From UBA9647 sp963739335 (lineage in GTDB: Bacteria > Bacteroidota > Ignavibacteria > UBA10030), in NCBI GenBank assembly GCA_963739335.1, contig CAVUAC010000086.1, forward strand, positions 1 through 64,000: DNA of 64,000 bases, read 5' to 3'. The notes beneath the pieces are model-generated. The model worked only from the letters and a program-made list of their open reading frames with translations, did no database searches and was not told the origin of the DNA. Both the position numbers and the translations under genes were made by a program. Positions 8,526-17,433 of this stretch are shown here, one piece after another. How positions within the stretch are numbered: the first letter of the stretch is position 1; every line of letters starts with the position of its first letter.

Positions 8526-9767
8526 ATGCCCGAACTCACTCCTCGAGATGACATAAAGAAGAAGGTCAGCGAGATTCTGAAGCGTGTCGATCGCCTGATC
8601 CGCGCAGGCGAGCTCGACCAGGCAATCCGGGAAATCATCCAGGCGAAGGAGATCGATCCAAAAAATGTGTACATCTTCGCGTATGAGGAACGCCTCGCAT
8701 ACCTGAAAGACGAACACGAGAAACACATCCAGGAAGAAAAAACACGCCAGGAGGCGGAAGAGGCTGCCCGCAAGCGTGACGAAGAAGCCCGCCGGATCGC
8801 CGAGGAGGAACTTCTTCACCACAAGGAGCAGCGCCGTCAGGAGGAGTTGAAGAAACAGGAGGAGCTGAAGAAACAGGAGGAGCTGCGAAAACAACAAGCG
8901 GCAAAGCAGCGGGCCCAGGCTCCGCAGGCGCCAACAACGGATGAGCCTCCGCTCGAGGAGCTCGAACGAGAGCTCCGTGAAGCCGAAGCCGAGCTGCAAA
9001 GGAAAGAAGAGGAACGGCGAAGGCGTGCGGCCGAAAAAGGCCCTCACGCCAACGCATTGGAGAAGTATCAAAATGAACTCATCAAAGCCTGGGAAGATGG
9101 AACCCTCACACCTTTCGAAGAGATCAAGCTCAAAGAGCTTCGAACGCAACTCAGCATCACACAGGAAGAGCATGCGAAGCTTACAAAGGAAGCCCAGCTT
9201 GATTCGTATTTGAAGGCGTTTCGGCAGGCATGGTCGTCCGGGGTCATCACACCGGAGCGTGCTTCAGAGCTATCCGATCTCCGGACGCGATACCAGATCT
9301 CCCCGGAAGAATCCGACAAGCTCGAGGCGGAGATTCTCTGGGAACTACGGTCAGAGTCTCAGTCCACAACATTGACGATTATCGATGACGACGAGAAGTT
9401 CCTCAAGGTCGTCACCGAGACGTTGCGCGAAGCCAGGTATAATGTCCGATCGTTCGCGACGTCCGATGATGCTTTCAAATATCTCAAGGAGAACACTCCC
9501 GACCTGATCATCTCGGACATCAATCTTGAGACTTCCACGATGGGCGGGTTCTCATTCTATGAGAAGGTCCGGGAACTGGATCATCTCCACAACGTGCCGT
9601 TCATTTTCCTCAGCGGCCTGACAGACGAGGTTCTCATCCGGACGGGGAAAGAACTCGGTGTGGATGACTACGTCACCAAGCCATTCTCCGATGAGACTCT
9701 CCTGGCCACTATCAGAGGAAAGCTCAAGCGGTTCAGAAAACTCACCGAAATGGCGAAGAAAAAATAA
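8526..9767 (+). CDS. Response regulator with TPR/coiled-coil N-terminus and C-terminal receiver domain
   Basis: A cytoplasmic signalling protein (413 residues) with an unusual domain order. Residues 1-55 look like a TPR-type helical pair (RAGELDQAIREIIQAKEIDP). Residues 55-165 are a highly charged coiled coil rich in Glu, Lys and Arg. Residues 170-280 contain two tandem helical repeats of about 45 residues (AWEDGTLTPFEE, AWSSGVITPERA). The C-terminal 125 residues are a CheY-like receiver with the acidic pair in IIDDDEK, the phospho-acceptor Asp in LIISDIN and the conserved Lys in YVTKPF. There is no DNA-binding output domain, so it probably acts by protein-protein contact. No histidine kinase is adjacent. 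The start ATG (8526) directly precedes the helical domain. Confidence 0.8.
   Translation: MPELTPRDDIKKKVSEILKRVDRLIRAGELDQAIREIIQAKEIDPKNVYIFAYEERLAYLKDEHEKHIQEEKTRQEAEEAARKRDEEARRIAEEELLHHKEQRRQEELKKQEELKKQEELRKQQAAKQRAQAPQAPTTDEPPLEELERELREAEAELQRKEEERRRRAAEKGPHANALEKYQNELIKAWEDGTLTPFEEIKLKELRTQLSITQEEHAKLTKEAQLDSYLKAFRQAWSSGVITPERASELSDLRTRYQISPEESDKLEAEILWELRSESQSTTLTIIDDDEKFLKVVTETLREARYNVRSFATSDDAFKYLKENTPDLIISDINLETSTMGGFSFYEKVRELDHLHNVPFIFLSGLTDEVLIRTGKELGVDDYVTKPFSDETLLATIRGKLKRFRKLTEMAKKK
8841..8894 (+). repeat. 18-bp in-frame tandem repeat, three copies
   Basis: Three consecutive 18-bp units of the form GAGGAGYTGAAGAAACAG encode EELKKQ repeated inside the coiled coil of the response regulator. 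The first two are nearly identical and the third is degenerate. Copy number could vary between strains without changing the reading frame. Confidence 0.8.
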
Positions 9768-9792
9768 AGGCCAGCCAGTGATGGTTGGCCTT
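9767..9792 (+). terminator. Hairpin after the response-regulator gene, weak terminator
   Basis: A 10-bp stem with one mismatch (AAGGCCAGCC / GGTTGGCCTT) and a 6-nt loop starts at the stop codon of the response regulator. It lacks a clean T tract on the plus strand, so termination is likely but not certain. Confidence 0.4.
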
Positions 9793-9902
9793 CGTCGTTC
9801 CAGGCATTTCTCATTCAACAGGCAAGGTTCTCGAACCTATTTCAAAAACGACTTCCCGTCCTTGGCGACCTTCGCGGTTAGAATCTAACCCCAGAGAACG
9901 CA

Positions 9903-9953
9903 CCCGCCCGAACGACCGATGAAAAAGAGCTGGCGATAGTTCGGTCGGGCGGG
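9903..9953. repeat. GC-rich palindrome in an intergenic region
   Basis: CCCGCCCGA and its complement TCGGGCGGG are separated by 33 bp, with further partly complementary bases inside. It lies between the convergent response-regulator and phosphoesterase genes. There is no T tract, so I treat it as a palindromic repeat and not a terminator. Confidence 0.4.
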
Positions 9954-10010
9954 GAGAAACGCAGAGAAGATCTTGCCATGGAACTTCAGAAACATGTTTT
10001 GAGACGGCTT

Positions 10011-12365
10011 CTAGTCATCTCCATCGGCACGTGAAGCCCTCGAGAAAATCGAGTATCGTGGAGCGGGCATCGGCGTACCTTTCACCGCTTGCCAGACAAT
10101 CTCGTTGAAGACCCGGTCGGGTACGGCATCAGGCCGCGTGAGGTCAAATTTTTCCATGAGCGATTGTCCGAGACCTCCCGGCTTATTTTTCTCATTCAAA
10201 TCCATCCGGGGTTGCTCCGAGGTATAGCCAGAGAAATCTGCTTTCAGCGTGAATGCGTTAAACATCGGCGTCGCCGCAGCGTCGTATTGGCTCATTGGGG
10301 GGAGGCCAAGGATCAGCTCCAGGGTTCTCAGCATCGACGCCGTGCTGTAGAGCGTGTGATCGACCGTGTGCTTCTTGATATATGGGCTGATCACAAGCCC
10401 GACGGAGCGATGAGCATCGACGTGGTCCGGCCCATCCTGGGCATCGTCTTCGACGACGAAGATGACTGACTTCTTCCAGTAGGGACTCTTGGAGAGTCGC
10501 TCCACAATGAGTCCGAGTGCATAGTCGTTCTGGGCAGCGTATGCCTTGGGCGTCAGCGCACCTTTGCGTGTTCCAGCCGTGTGATCGTTCGGGAGATGCA
10601 TGATACAGAGACTCGGGAGATTGCCATTGCGCTCAAATTCCGAGAGCTCCTTCTCCCATGCTTTGAACCTGTCGACATCGGAATAGTCGAGGTCCCAACC
10701 GCGATAATTCGGCGCGAAGTTCTTTCCAATTCCCGGATCCCGAGGCTTCGCCGGCTTTCCCTCCGGCGTTGCAGCATCGATAAACTCGCCGTACATCCTG
10801 AAACTTCTGTGGTTGCGCGTGCATAACGTCCAGAGATACCCCGCCTTTGGCGCGCCGGTCGGTTGATCCCCCTCGAAATCGTACTCTCCACCCCTGCCCC
10901 CATATTGCGTGGGCCACGTCTTTTCTACATAGTCCGTCGCATACGCAGCTGTCGACCAGTTATGACCGTCCGCGCTGACTTCCGAATTAACATAGAAGTT
11001 GTCGAGAAGCACGAACTCTCTCGTCAGCTTGTGATGATTCGGGGTCACATTCTCCCCGAAAAGGCAAAGCGATGAATCACCGTTCCCCTCAGGCATATCG
11101 CCAAAGACCTGATCGTACGTTCGGTTCTCTTTGATGATGTAAAGAACGTGTTTGACTGGAGATTGCTTTCCCACCGAACGGGGAATAGGACTTTCACCGG
11201 TGAAGTCCGTCTTGAGCAGGAATGCCTGCTTGTACGGTGTGTTCTTGAAAACTTGCCGGCTGTACTGAGCGAGCTCCTTCCTATCCGGAAACTTGAATAT
11301 GGACAGCGTTCCGTCGAACAGGCTGGCGATATACTGCTTCTTCGGATTCGGAAGCGAGCGGCCTCCCTTGCCATTCAGCACCAGGATGGTATTGTTCTTC
11401 AGCATCTGGACCTTTGTTGGGTACCATCCAACAGGGATGAAACCGAGCGGTCGTGGGTGCGCCGGCTGGCGGACATCAATAACGGTCAAAGAGTTGTTAT
11501 CCGCGTTTGCCGCAAGAAGCGTTTTCTGATCGGGTGTGAGACACACAGAGTTCGTCGTAGAACCTTCGGGCGCATCCGGGTGAATCGCCGTCGAGATGGA
11601 TGCCACGGTTTTCTTCTTCTGAAGATCGATCACCGAGACCGTGTTGTCATTCGAGCAGGCGACATACGCATAGCGATTGTCAGTCGAGAGAGTTACCTCG
11701 TTCGGATGGTCGCCCGTCGGAAATTCGTACAGCAGCTTCTCCCGATCGAATGCCGCGATCATCTTCGAGCTCCAGATGGAGACCAGGAGCAATCCGTTAT
11801 TGATAAACCTGCATGAGTACGGCATGCCGCGCAACTTGACCACACTCTGCTTTCTTGCCGACAGGTCAAAGTACCGAAGCGTGCTGTCGCCACGAAAAAC
11901 AACTGCAAGAGTATTCCCCGACACATCGAGCCCTGCTACGGCACCCGCGTATTTTGTTTTGCCCTCAACCAGCCTGATCGTGTCCCCGGCCACCAGGCTT
12001 CCTTGATCCAGCCGGAAGGTGTAGACACAATTCTGATAGCCACCGGACACATAAAGTGTGTTTCCCTGGAATGTTATACCTTGCCAGCTGTCTTTCAACC
12101 GGATGGATTGCGTGACCTTCTTTTGCCTGAGATCCACAAGCATCAACTCAGCTTTCGATTGACCGCCGTGCGTGACAGCCAGGAACGCTCCATCATCCGA
12201 GAGAGCCGCGTTCATTGGAAAGTCACCAAGGCGGATTTGCTCTCCGACAGGAGAGAGCCACCATCCATTGGGGAGAAGAACGCGGTTTTCTTTATCACCA
12301 GGCAACTGAGCCTGCGCGCAAAAGACAATCGTCAGAAAAGCAAGAACTATCAGAAGTATTCTCAT
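10011..12365 (-). CDS. Exported YncE-like beta-propeller / phosphoesterase fusion
   Basis: A secreted two-domain protein of about 784 residues. I chose the ATG at 12363-12365, which opens a signal peptide (MRILLIVLAFLTIVF, cleavage near AQA); it overlaps the stop of the upstream gene as ATGA. The N-terminal half is a YncE-like seven-bladed beta-propeller (repeated patterns such as AYVACSNDNTVSVIDL and LLAANADNNSLTVIDV). The C-terminal half is a phosphoesterase of the PF04185/alkaline-phosphatase fold (HVLYIIKENRTYDQVFGDMP, SADGHNW, VEDDAQDGPDHVDAHRS). The family includes phospholipases C and acid phosphatases. As the last gene of the operon it may cleave a phosphodiester or phosphomonoester outside the cell; the substrate is unknown. 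Confidence 0.82.
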   Translation of the reverse strand: MRILLIVLAFLTIVFCAQAQLPGDKENRVLLPNGWWLSPVGEQIRLGDFPMNAALSDDGAFLAVTHGGQSKAELMLVDLRQKKVTQSIRLKDSWQGITFQGNTLYVSGGYQNCVYTFRLDQGSLVAGDTIRLVEGKTKYAGAVAGLDVSGNTLAVVFRGDSTLRYFDLSARKQSVVKLRGMPYSCRFINNGLLLVSIWSSKMIAAFDREKLLYEFPTGDHPNEVTLSTDNRYAYVACSNDNTVSVIDLQKKKTVASISTAIHPDAPEGSTTNSVCLTPDQKTLLAANADNNSLTVIDVRQPAHPRPLGFIPVGWYPTKVQMLKNNTILVLNGKGGRSLPNPKKQYIASLFDGTLSIFKFPDRKELAQYSRQVFKNTPYKQAFLLKTDFTGESPIPRSVGKQSPVKHVLYIIKENRTYDQVFGDMPEGNGDSSLCLFGENVTPNHHKLTREFVLLDNFYVNSEVSADGHNWSTAAYATDYVEKTWPTQYGGRGGEYDFEGDQPTGAPKAGYLWTLCTRNHRSFRMYGEFIDAATPEGKPAKPRDPGIGKNFAPNYRGWDLDYSDVDRFKAWEKELSEFERNGNLPSLCIMHLPNDHTAGTRKGALTPKAYAAQNDYALGLIVERLSKSPYWKKSVIFVVEDDAQDGPDHVDAHRSVGLVISPYIKKHTVDHTLYSTASMLRTLELILGLPPMSQYDAAATPMFNAFTLKADFSGYTSEQPRMDLNEKNKPGGLGQSLMEKFDLTRPDAVPDRVFNEIVWQAVKGTPMPAPRYSIFSRASRADGDD

Positions 12366-13222
12366 GATGCACCTTTCGCGGAAATAGTCGAGGCAAGATA
12401 CCATCGACGATAAGAAACTGAAAGCAGCAGAATAGCATTCATCAGAAAGAGATTGAGATACAGATACAGTTGGAGCTCATTGAGCACCGAGCAGATCATC
12501 AGCAAGAACAGTTCCGTTCCCATACCAATCAAACCTGAAATGCGCAGGCCTACCGGATCCGAATACCATCGAATCGAGAAATCCTTCCCTGAGCAACCTC
12601 CTTTGCACCAATGGTCGATTCTCAGCATCAATCGATCCTGCCATCCATAGATAATCTGGAAAATGCGTTGAAGAGTCAATGCGAGCGAATCGCCCAAGAG
12701 ATCTTCCTCTTTGATTTCCTCAAGGACGCGATTCACCTCGTATTTCTCTTCGAGATGAAGAAAAGACGATTGATAGAAAACGTGATATGAGACGCGCAGG
12801 GTGATGCCGAAGAATCCCAGCAACGCCAGTATCATCATCCATCCATTTCCGCTGTTGGCGTACAGCACCCAGCCGATGGCACCAAAGACCAGAAGATCCA
12901 CCACAAAATCCCCAATCGAGTCCAGAAACCTCCCGATACGGGTATACTGCTGTTTTGCGCGCGCAAGCTGACCGTCAGCAGAGTCGAGCACATCCTTCAA
13001 TGTCACCAAGAGTCCTGCAGCCGCGGTAAAAACCGCTTCATTCTTCAGGTAGAAGCCGGCCGCCACGATTCCCGCAACCGTCGAAACGATCGTCACCTGA
13101 TTCGGCGTGACCGGCGTGGGATAAAGCACGCGGACGATTAACCCGGCAACCGGTCGCAAAAGGTAGATGTTGATCAGCTCGTCGGAGAGGTTGGACTTGA
13201 GCGAATTCTTGTAATCGTACAT
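12362..13222 (-). CDS. CDP-alcohol phosphatidyltransferase family membrane enzyme
   Basis: An integral membrane enzyme (286 residues) that transfers a phospho-alcohol from a CDP-activated donor to an acceptor alcohol. The complete family signature DxxDGxxARxxxxxxxxGxxxDxxxD is visible between residues of about 85 and 115 (DSADGQLARAKQQ, then GRFLDSIGD). Several hydrophobic helices surround it. It is coupled to the phosphoesterase by an ATGA overlap and lies 28 bp after the nucleotidyltransferase gene, which probably supplies its CDP-linked substrate. It is longer than PgsA or PssA and not an obvious orthologue of either. Likely products are an ethanolamine-, choline- or inositol-type phospholipid; which one cannot be read from the sequence. 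Confidence 0.85.
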   Translation of the reverse strand: MYDYKNSLKSNLSDELINIYLLRPVAGLIVRVLYPTPVTPNQVTIVSTVAGIVAAGFYLKNEAVFTAAAGLLVTLKDVLDSADGQLARAKQQYTRIGRFLDSIGDFVVDLLVFGAIGWVLYANSGNGWMMILALLGFFGITLRVSYHVFYQSSFLHLEEKYEVNRVLEEIKEEDLLGDSLALTLQRIFQIIYGWQDRLMLRIDHWCKGGCSGKDFSIRWYSDPVGLRISGLIGMGTELFLLMICSVLNELQLYLYLNLFLMNAILLLSVSYRRWYLASTISAKGAS

Positions 13223-13249
13223 GCTTCGGAGATGCAGTGCAAATAAGGT

Positions 13250-14020
13250 TCAGTTCTGCGCTCGATCAATCCAGGCTGCGACGACCGTCTCGGCAATTCG
13301 GAGATCCTCCGGAGTATCGACTTCCACCGCCGGAAACGGACTGACATCAACCGCCTTGAAGGCGATTCCCTCGTCGATCATGGATTGAAACGATGATTCA
13401 TAGAATTCCGTCCGCCCGTTTCCATCCCGCACCCGCTGCTCAATGGTCTCGAACAGCCGTCCTGATGCCAATGAAGCAAAGAGCTCGATCCCGATGGACT
13501 CGCCGAACGACTCGTTCGGCAGCACGGTTTTTCCAATAAGCGTGATGGTTCGCGTTCCGTCGACCTTCACCCGGACTTCCTCTTCGTCATGCTTGCCTTC
13601 CACTCTTACCGCAATCTTATTTGGCGACGCGTCGGCGAACAACGAAGCAAGCAGAAGTGGCGAGAAGACGATGTCGGCATCCAGCAGCAGGAGGTCTTGA
13701 AGAGGGGCTCCTCGTTGCGCCTCGGCCATGAAGAAATCACGGGCCATCAGCAATGAGAAGGCATTGTTCGTCGATTCATACTTCGGATTGAGGATGAACC
13801 TGATACGATGGAAAGGAAATTGTCTCCTGACAAACGACCGCACCTCTTCAGCCCTGTATCCGATCACCAGCCCAATCTGTTCAATGCCGGCAGCAGAGAC
13901 ATTTTCGATGGTGCGTTGAAGGATCGGCTTCCCGCCAACGGCGAGCAAACACTTCGGCATCGAGTTGGTGAGCGGCCTCATGCGGGTCGCCGTGCCCGCT
14001 GCAAGAATCACGCATTTCAT
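13250..14020 (-). CDS. Nucleotidyltransferase (phospho-alcohol cytidylyltransferase-like)
   Basis: A cytoplasmic sugar-1-phosphate/phospho-alcohol nucleotidyltransferase (about 256 residues). The ATG at 14018-14020 begins directly with the nucleotide-binding strand CVILAAGTATRMRPLTNS and PKCLLAVGGKPI; the catalytic Asp is in LLLLDADIVF. Single-domain length and the TNNAFSLLMA segment resemble LicC-type and inositol-phosphate cytidylyltransferases more than hexose-1-phosphate enzymes with a C-terminal beta-helix. The start overlaps the stop of the aminotransferase gene as ATGA, indicating translational coupling. Next to a CDP-alcohol phosphotransferase, CTP use is the obvious inference. Confidence 0.8.
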   Translation of the reverse strand: MKCVILAAGTATRMRPLTNSMPKCLLAVGGKPILQRTIENVSAAGIEQIGLVIGYRAEEVRSFVRRQFPFHRIRFILNPKYESTNNAFSLLMARDFFMAEAQRGAPLQDLLLLDADIVFSPLLLASLFADASPNKIAVRVEGKHDEEEVRVKVDGTRTITLIGKTVLPNESFGESIGIELFASLASGRLFETIEQRVRDGNGRTEFYESSFQSMIDEGIAFKAVDVSPFPAVEVDTPEDLRIAETVVAAWIDRAQN

Positions 14021-15084
14021 GGGGGGCTCCCGCTTCGACGTAAAGAACGGAGGAATTCCGAAAGAGCTGCCACCAATCTGCGGTTCTGTTCCTGTGTCCC
14101 AAGCGTGATGCGGACACAATCGGCGAAGTCTGGCTCCGAGAAGAACTTAATAGCAATGCGGCGCTCATTCAGGAATTGTTGAAGCGACGAGTTCAGTTCT
14201 GCAGGAATTCTCACCAAGATGAAATTTGCATCCGACTTATAGGCGCGAAATCCATGATGCTGTGCGAAGAATGCAAGGTATGACTGTCGATCCTCACGCA
14301 TGTGGCCGCTGATGGTCTCATAATATTCGCGTGAATCAACCGCAGCAAGTGCAAGCACCTCAGAGATTCGGTTGTATCCAAGGTACCGCGAGGAGAACTT
14401 AGTCAGTCGGCTGAGACTCGTCCCCACGGCAGCATAGCCGATGCGCGCCCCCGCGAGACCGTAGTACTTTGAGAAGGTTCTGAGCACGACAATGTTGCGA
14501 TAGCTGTTGATCAACTTGGCGATATGCTCATTCGAAGTGTCCGCGAAGCCCCAATAGGCTTCATCCAAAATGAGGATGCTTTCTCGAAACGCCTCGGTCA
14601 GTTTTCTCAAGTCCTGATCCGGGAACGAATTGCCGGTAGGATTATTCGGTGAGGCGATCAACACGACCCGCGGAGATTCTTTGCGGTAAAGCGCGATCAA
14701 CTCGTCCACGTCGTAGTAGAACGAATCGGCGCCCTCTTTGAGCGCATAGGTGATGGTTTCGCCCGCGACTTCTGAGGCAACCTTCTGGTAGTACCACCAT
14801 GATTGTGCAGGGCAAAGGATTTTCTCGCCGGGCCCAAGATAGCAGTGAACGGCCTGTTTGAGCATATCTTCGCTTCCCTCGCTCAGCAAGACCTGCTGTT
14901 CGGGAATGTTTAGCTCGTTCGCAAGACGTTCCGAAAGTTTGCTCTTTACTCCACGCGAGAAATCGCGGGAATAGACGCTGAGTTCCTCGACTCCAATGGC
15001 ACGGAGGGCTTCAAAGCACCCCGGCGCCGGACCATACAGATTCTCGTTCCGATCCAGATACATGATGTCAGCTGCATTCATCAT
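14017..15084 (-). CDS. PLP-dependent class I/II aminotransferase (HisC/CobD-like)
   Basis: A fold-type I PLP enzyme of about 355 residues related to histidinol-phosphate aminotransferase and to threonine-phosphate decarboxylase CobD. Visible motifs are LDRNENLYGP at the N-terminus, SPNNPTGN, the PLP-contacting Asp in LILDEAYWGF, the Schiff-base Lys in TFSKYYGLAGARIGY, and a C-terminal Arg-containing VRITLGTQEQN. I chose the tandem ATG at about 15079-15084, which follows the stop of the helicase remnant by a few bases; an ATG at 15114 would overlap that gene. No other histidine genes are near. Coupling to head-group genes suggests it makes an amino-alcohol phosphate, by transamination or decarboxylation, but that is inference. 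Confidence 0.8.
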   Translation of the reverse strand: MMNAADIMYLDRNENLYGPAPGCFEALRAIGVEELSVYSRDFSRGVKSKLSERLANELNIPEQQVLLSEGSEDMLKQAVHCYLGPGEKILCPAQSWWYYQKVASEVAGETITYALKEGADSFYYDVDELIALYRKESPRVVLIASPNNPTGNSFPDQDLRKLTEAFRESILILDEAYWGFADTSNEHIAKLINSYRNIVVLRTFSKYYGLAGARIGYAAVGTSLSRLTKFSSRYLGYNRISEVLALAAVDSREYYETISGHMREDRQSYLAFFAQHHGFRAYKSDANFILVRIPAELNSSLQQFLNERRIAIKFFSEPDFADCVRITLGTQEQNRRLVAALSEFLRSLRRSGSPP

Positions 15085-15091
15085 TCGAATT

Positions 15092-17237
15092 CTATTCAAC
15101 CACCCATGGCTCAAGCAGATGTTCCCCGATGCCTTCGATGAATCGGGACGGTTTCGTCAGGATCAGGCCGCTTTCACGATCGTATATGTTGATCGGGTAT
15201 GTGATGAAGAGGTTGTCCTTGGCGCGTGTGCATGCAACATACATCAGGCGGCGCTCTTCCTCAAGCTCTTCATCCGTCGCGACAGAGCGCATCGTGGGGA
15301 ACCGCCCCTCCAGTGCATAAATGATGAACACTGAGTTCCATTCCAAGCCCTTCGCGCTGTGAATCGTCGACAATGTCAGGAACTCATCTTCGGGACCCGG
15401 CGATTCAACGTCAACAATGCTTTCATTCGGCGGCTCGAGGGCGAGATCCGTCAGCAGCGAGCCCACATCCTTGTAGCGTTCGGTGATATTCTGGAACATC
15501 TCAAGGTCTTTTTTTCGTTTCTGATGATCGTCGTACCGGGCGCGCAGAAGAGGTTCATAGTACCTGAAGAACCTGGAACGTTCTTTCCGCCGGGGCCAGA
15601 CTGGGTCCGGAAGCCTGCTTCAAGACATCGAAGAGCTTTTGAACATTGTCGGTATAGTTGTTGAACTGCATCCAGAACTTCGTGGTGGGCAGCGCTTCGC
15701 GCCCATCCGTCGCCAGGCCAACGCGCCGCTTGAGGATATCATCGATGACTTTCTCTGCCGTGCGGGGGCCAACACCATCGATGAGCAGCAGAATGCGGTT
15801 CCATGACACAACGTCGCGGGGATTTTCGAGCACCCTCAGGTAAGCAACGACATCCTTCACGTGCGATGTTTCAACGAACTTGTACCCGCCAAACTTCACA
15901 AACGGGATGTTGGCCTTTGTGAGCTCAATTTCAAGGTCAAAGGAGAGAAACGAGGAGCGAAACAGGACGGCGATTTCCTCGAGCGGTGTCCCCTGTTCGC
16001 GAAGCTCGAGGATCTTCTGCACGACATACCGCGACTGCATGTTCTCATTTTCTGTGCAAATGAGCTGCGGCAGATTCCCGCCGGACCGACGAGTATAGAG
16101 TTCTTTGTAGTACATATCAGGAGTCAGGAGTCAGAAGACAGAATTCAGGAGTTCGCAGCCGGCAGTCAGTAGCCCGCAGACTACCTTGTCCATTCTGAAT
16201 TCTGAATTCTGCATTCTCTATTCCGCATTCTCGATTCCTCATACTTCATTCACCATCGTTCCTCGTTTCAAAATCTCATTGGCAAGGTTCAACACCGGTT
16301 GCGTGCTGCGGAAATTCTCCTCCAGCTTGATGACCTTGCAGTCCGGAAACTCCTGGGGAAAGGTCATGATGTTCTTGATCGTTGAACCGCGGAAGGAATA
16401 GATGCACTGCGCATCATCTCCAACAACCATGACATTCCGATGTTTGAATGCCAGGAGCTTGACGAGCTCAGCCTGCACCCGATTGGTGTCCTGATACTCG
16501 TCCACCATGACATACTTGTAGCGGTCGGACAGGACGGCTCGAATTCCTTCATCCTGCTTGAGAAGCAAGGCCAGATTCACCAGGAGATCATCATAGTCCA
16601 TCAGATTGTGCTGCCGTTTGTATTGCACGTAGCTGTTGTGGACCGTCTGAATGTCAGGTTCGACCTCGAGATACTGTGGATAGTCCAATGCAAGAAGTTC
16701 TTTGACCGGTGTCATGGTGTTGACGGAGCGGCTGTAGAGGTCGTACAGTGCTTCCTTTCTCGGGAAGCGTTTCTCTTTCGTATCAAACTTCAGCCGTGTC
16801 CGAATGAGATTGACAACGTCTTCGGCATCGCCCTGGTCCAGGATCGTGAAGTTCATCTCGTAGCCGAGCCTCGCCGCATAGCGTCGGAGGACACTGTTGG
16901 CGAACGAATGGAACGTGCCGCCGGAAATCTGCTCGCATCGACTATCCAACAGAATCGCAGCTCGACGCAGCATGGCTTGCGCTGCTTTGCGCGTGAAGGT
17001 AAGCAGGAGAATGTTGTCAGGCTTCACGCCGAGCTCCACAAGATAAGCAACGCGATAAACGACCGTGCGTGTCTTCCCCGTTCCCGCACCAGCGATGATG
17101 AGGTGCGGTCCATTGACCGATGTTACCGCCTCGTACTGCGCCGCGTTCAGTTCTTTCTTATAATCGATTCTGAAACGCTGCGGATGAACAAGATGCAGAT
17201 TATCGGAAGGGAGTTGCTTGAGCGTGAATTTCTTCAT
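15092..17237 (-). pseudogene. UvrD/PcrA-type superfamily 1 DNA helicase, disrupted
   Basis: An SF1A 3'-5' DNA helicase in three pieces. Piece one (about 16239-17237) has the Q-motif region, Walker A GAGTGKTRT, Walker B VDEYQDTN, GDDAQCIYSFRGS and LEENFRS. Piece two (15555-16115) resumes at YYKELYTRRSGGNLPQ. Piece three (15092-15550) has TIHSAKGLEW and YVACTRAKD (motifs V and VI) and the C-terminus. Between pieces one and two lies a 129-bp repeat insertion with three in-frame stops (separate entry). Pieces two and three are joined by a one-base shift near 15585-15600, after which RFFRYYEPLLRARYDD is readable. Without these changes the protein would be near 700 residues, normal for PcrA. A second helicase gene elsewhere is likely. 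Confidence 0.85.
16116..16244. repeat. 129-bp short-repeat insertion inside the helicase gene
   Basis: The segment is built of degenerate heptamer-like units (CAGAATT, GTCAGGA, ATTCTGA in both orientations) and does not resemble helicase coding sequence. It sits exactly between the codons for VNE and YYKELY. Its length is a multiple of three, but it brings in-frame TGA, TAG and TGA codons on the gene's strand, so it ends the N-terminal helicase fragment at 16239. Confidence 0.75.
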
Positions 17238-17433
17238 TGGAAGCGATGTTTCATTGCTGAGAAGATACCTCAAAAATTGCTAAAAGTGAAATCGCCCTGC
17301 TTGAGTTTCGCGCAATAAACTTGTAGCTTCGAGGCGTGAATTTACTTGAACCAAGCACCGTGAACTCTTCTCTCAACCTAGAACAAACCAGAGCGGTCGT
17401 CGGTTTCTCAAGCTCCGACCTGCACCAACGTCT

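Noticed and set aside
8463..9173. Leu/Phe-rich minus-strand frame resembling a membrane protein
   Set aside because: It is the complement of the Glu/Lys-rich coiled coil of the response regulator, which produces Leu/Phe codons by chance.
16440..17318. 292-codon open frame on the plus strand
   Set aside because: Antisense to the helicase N-terminal part with clear Walker motifs; no protein family visible.
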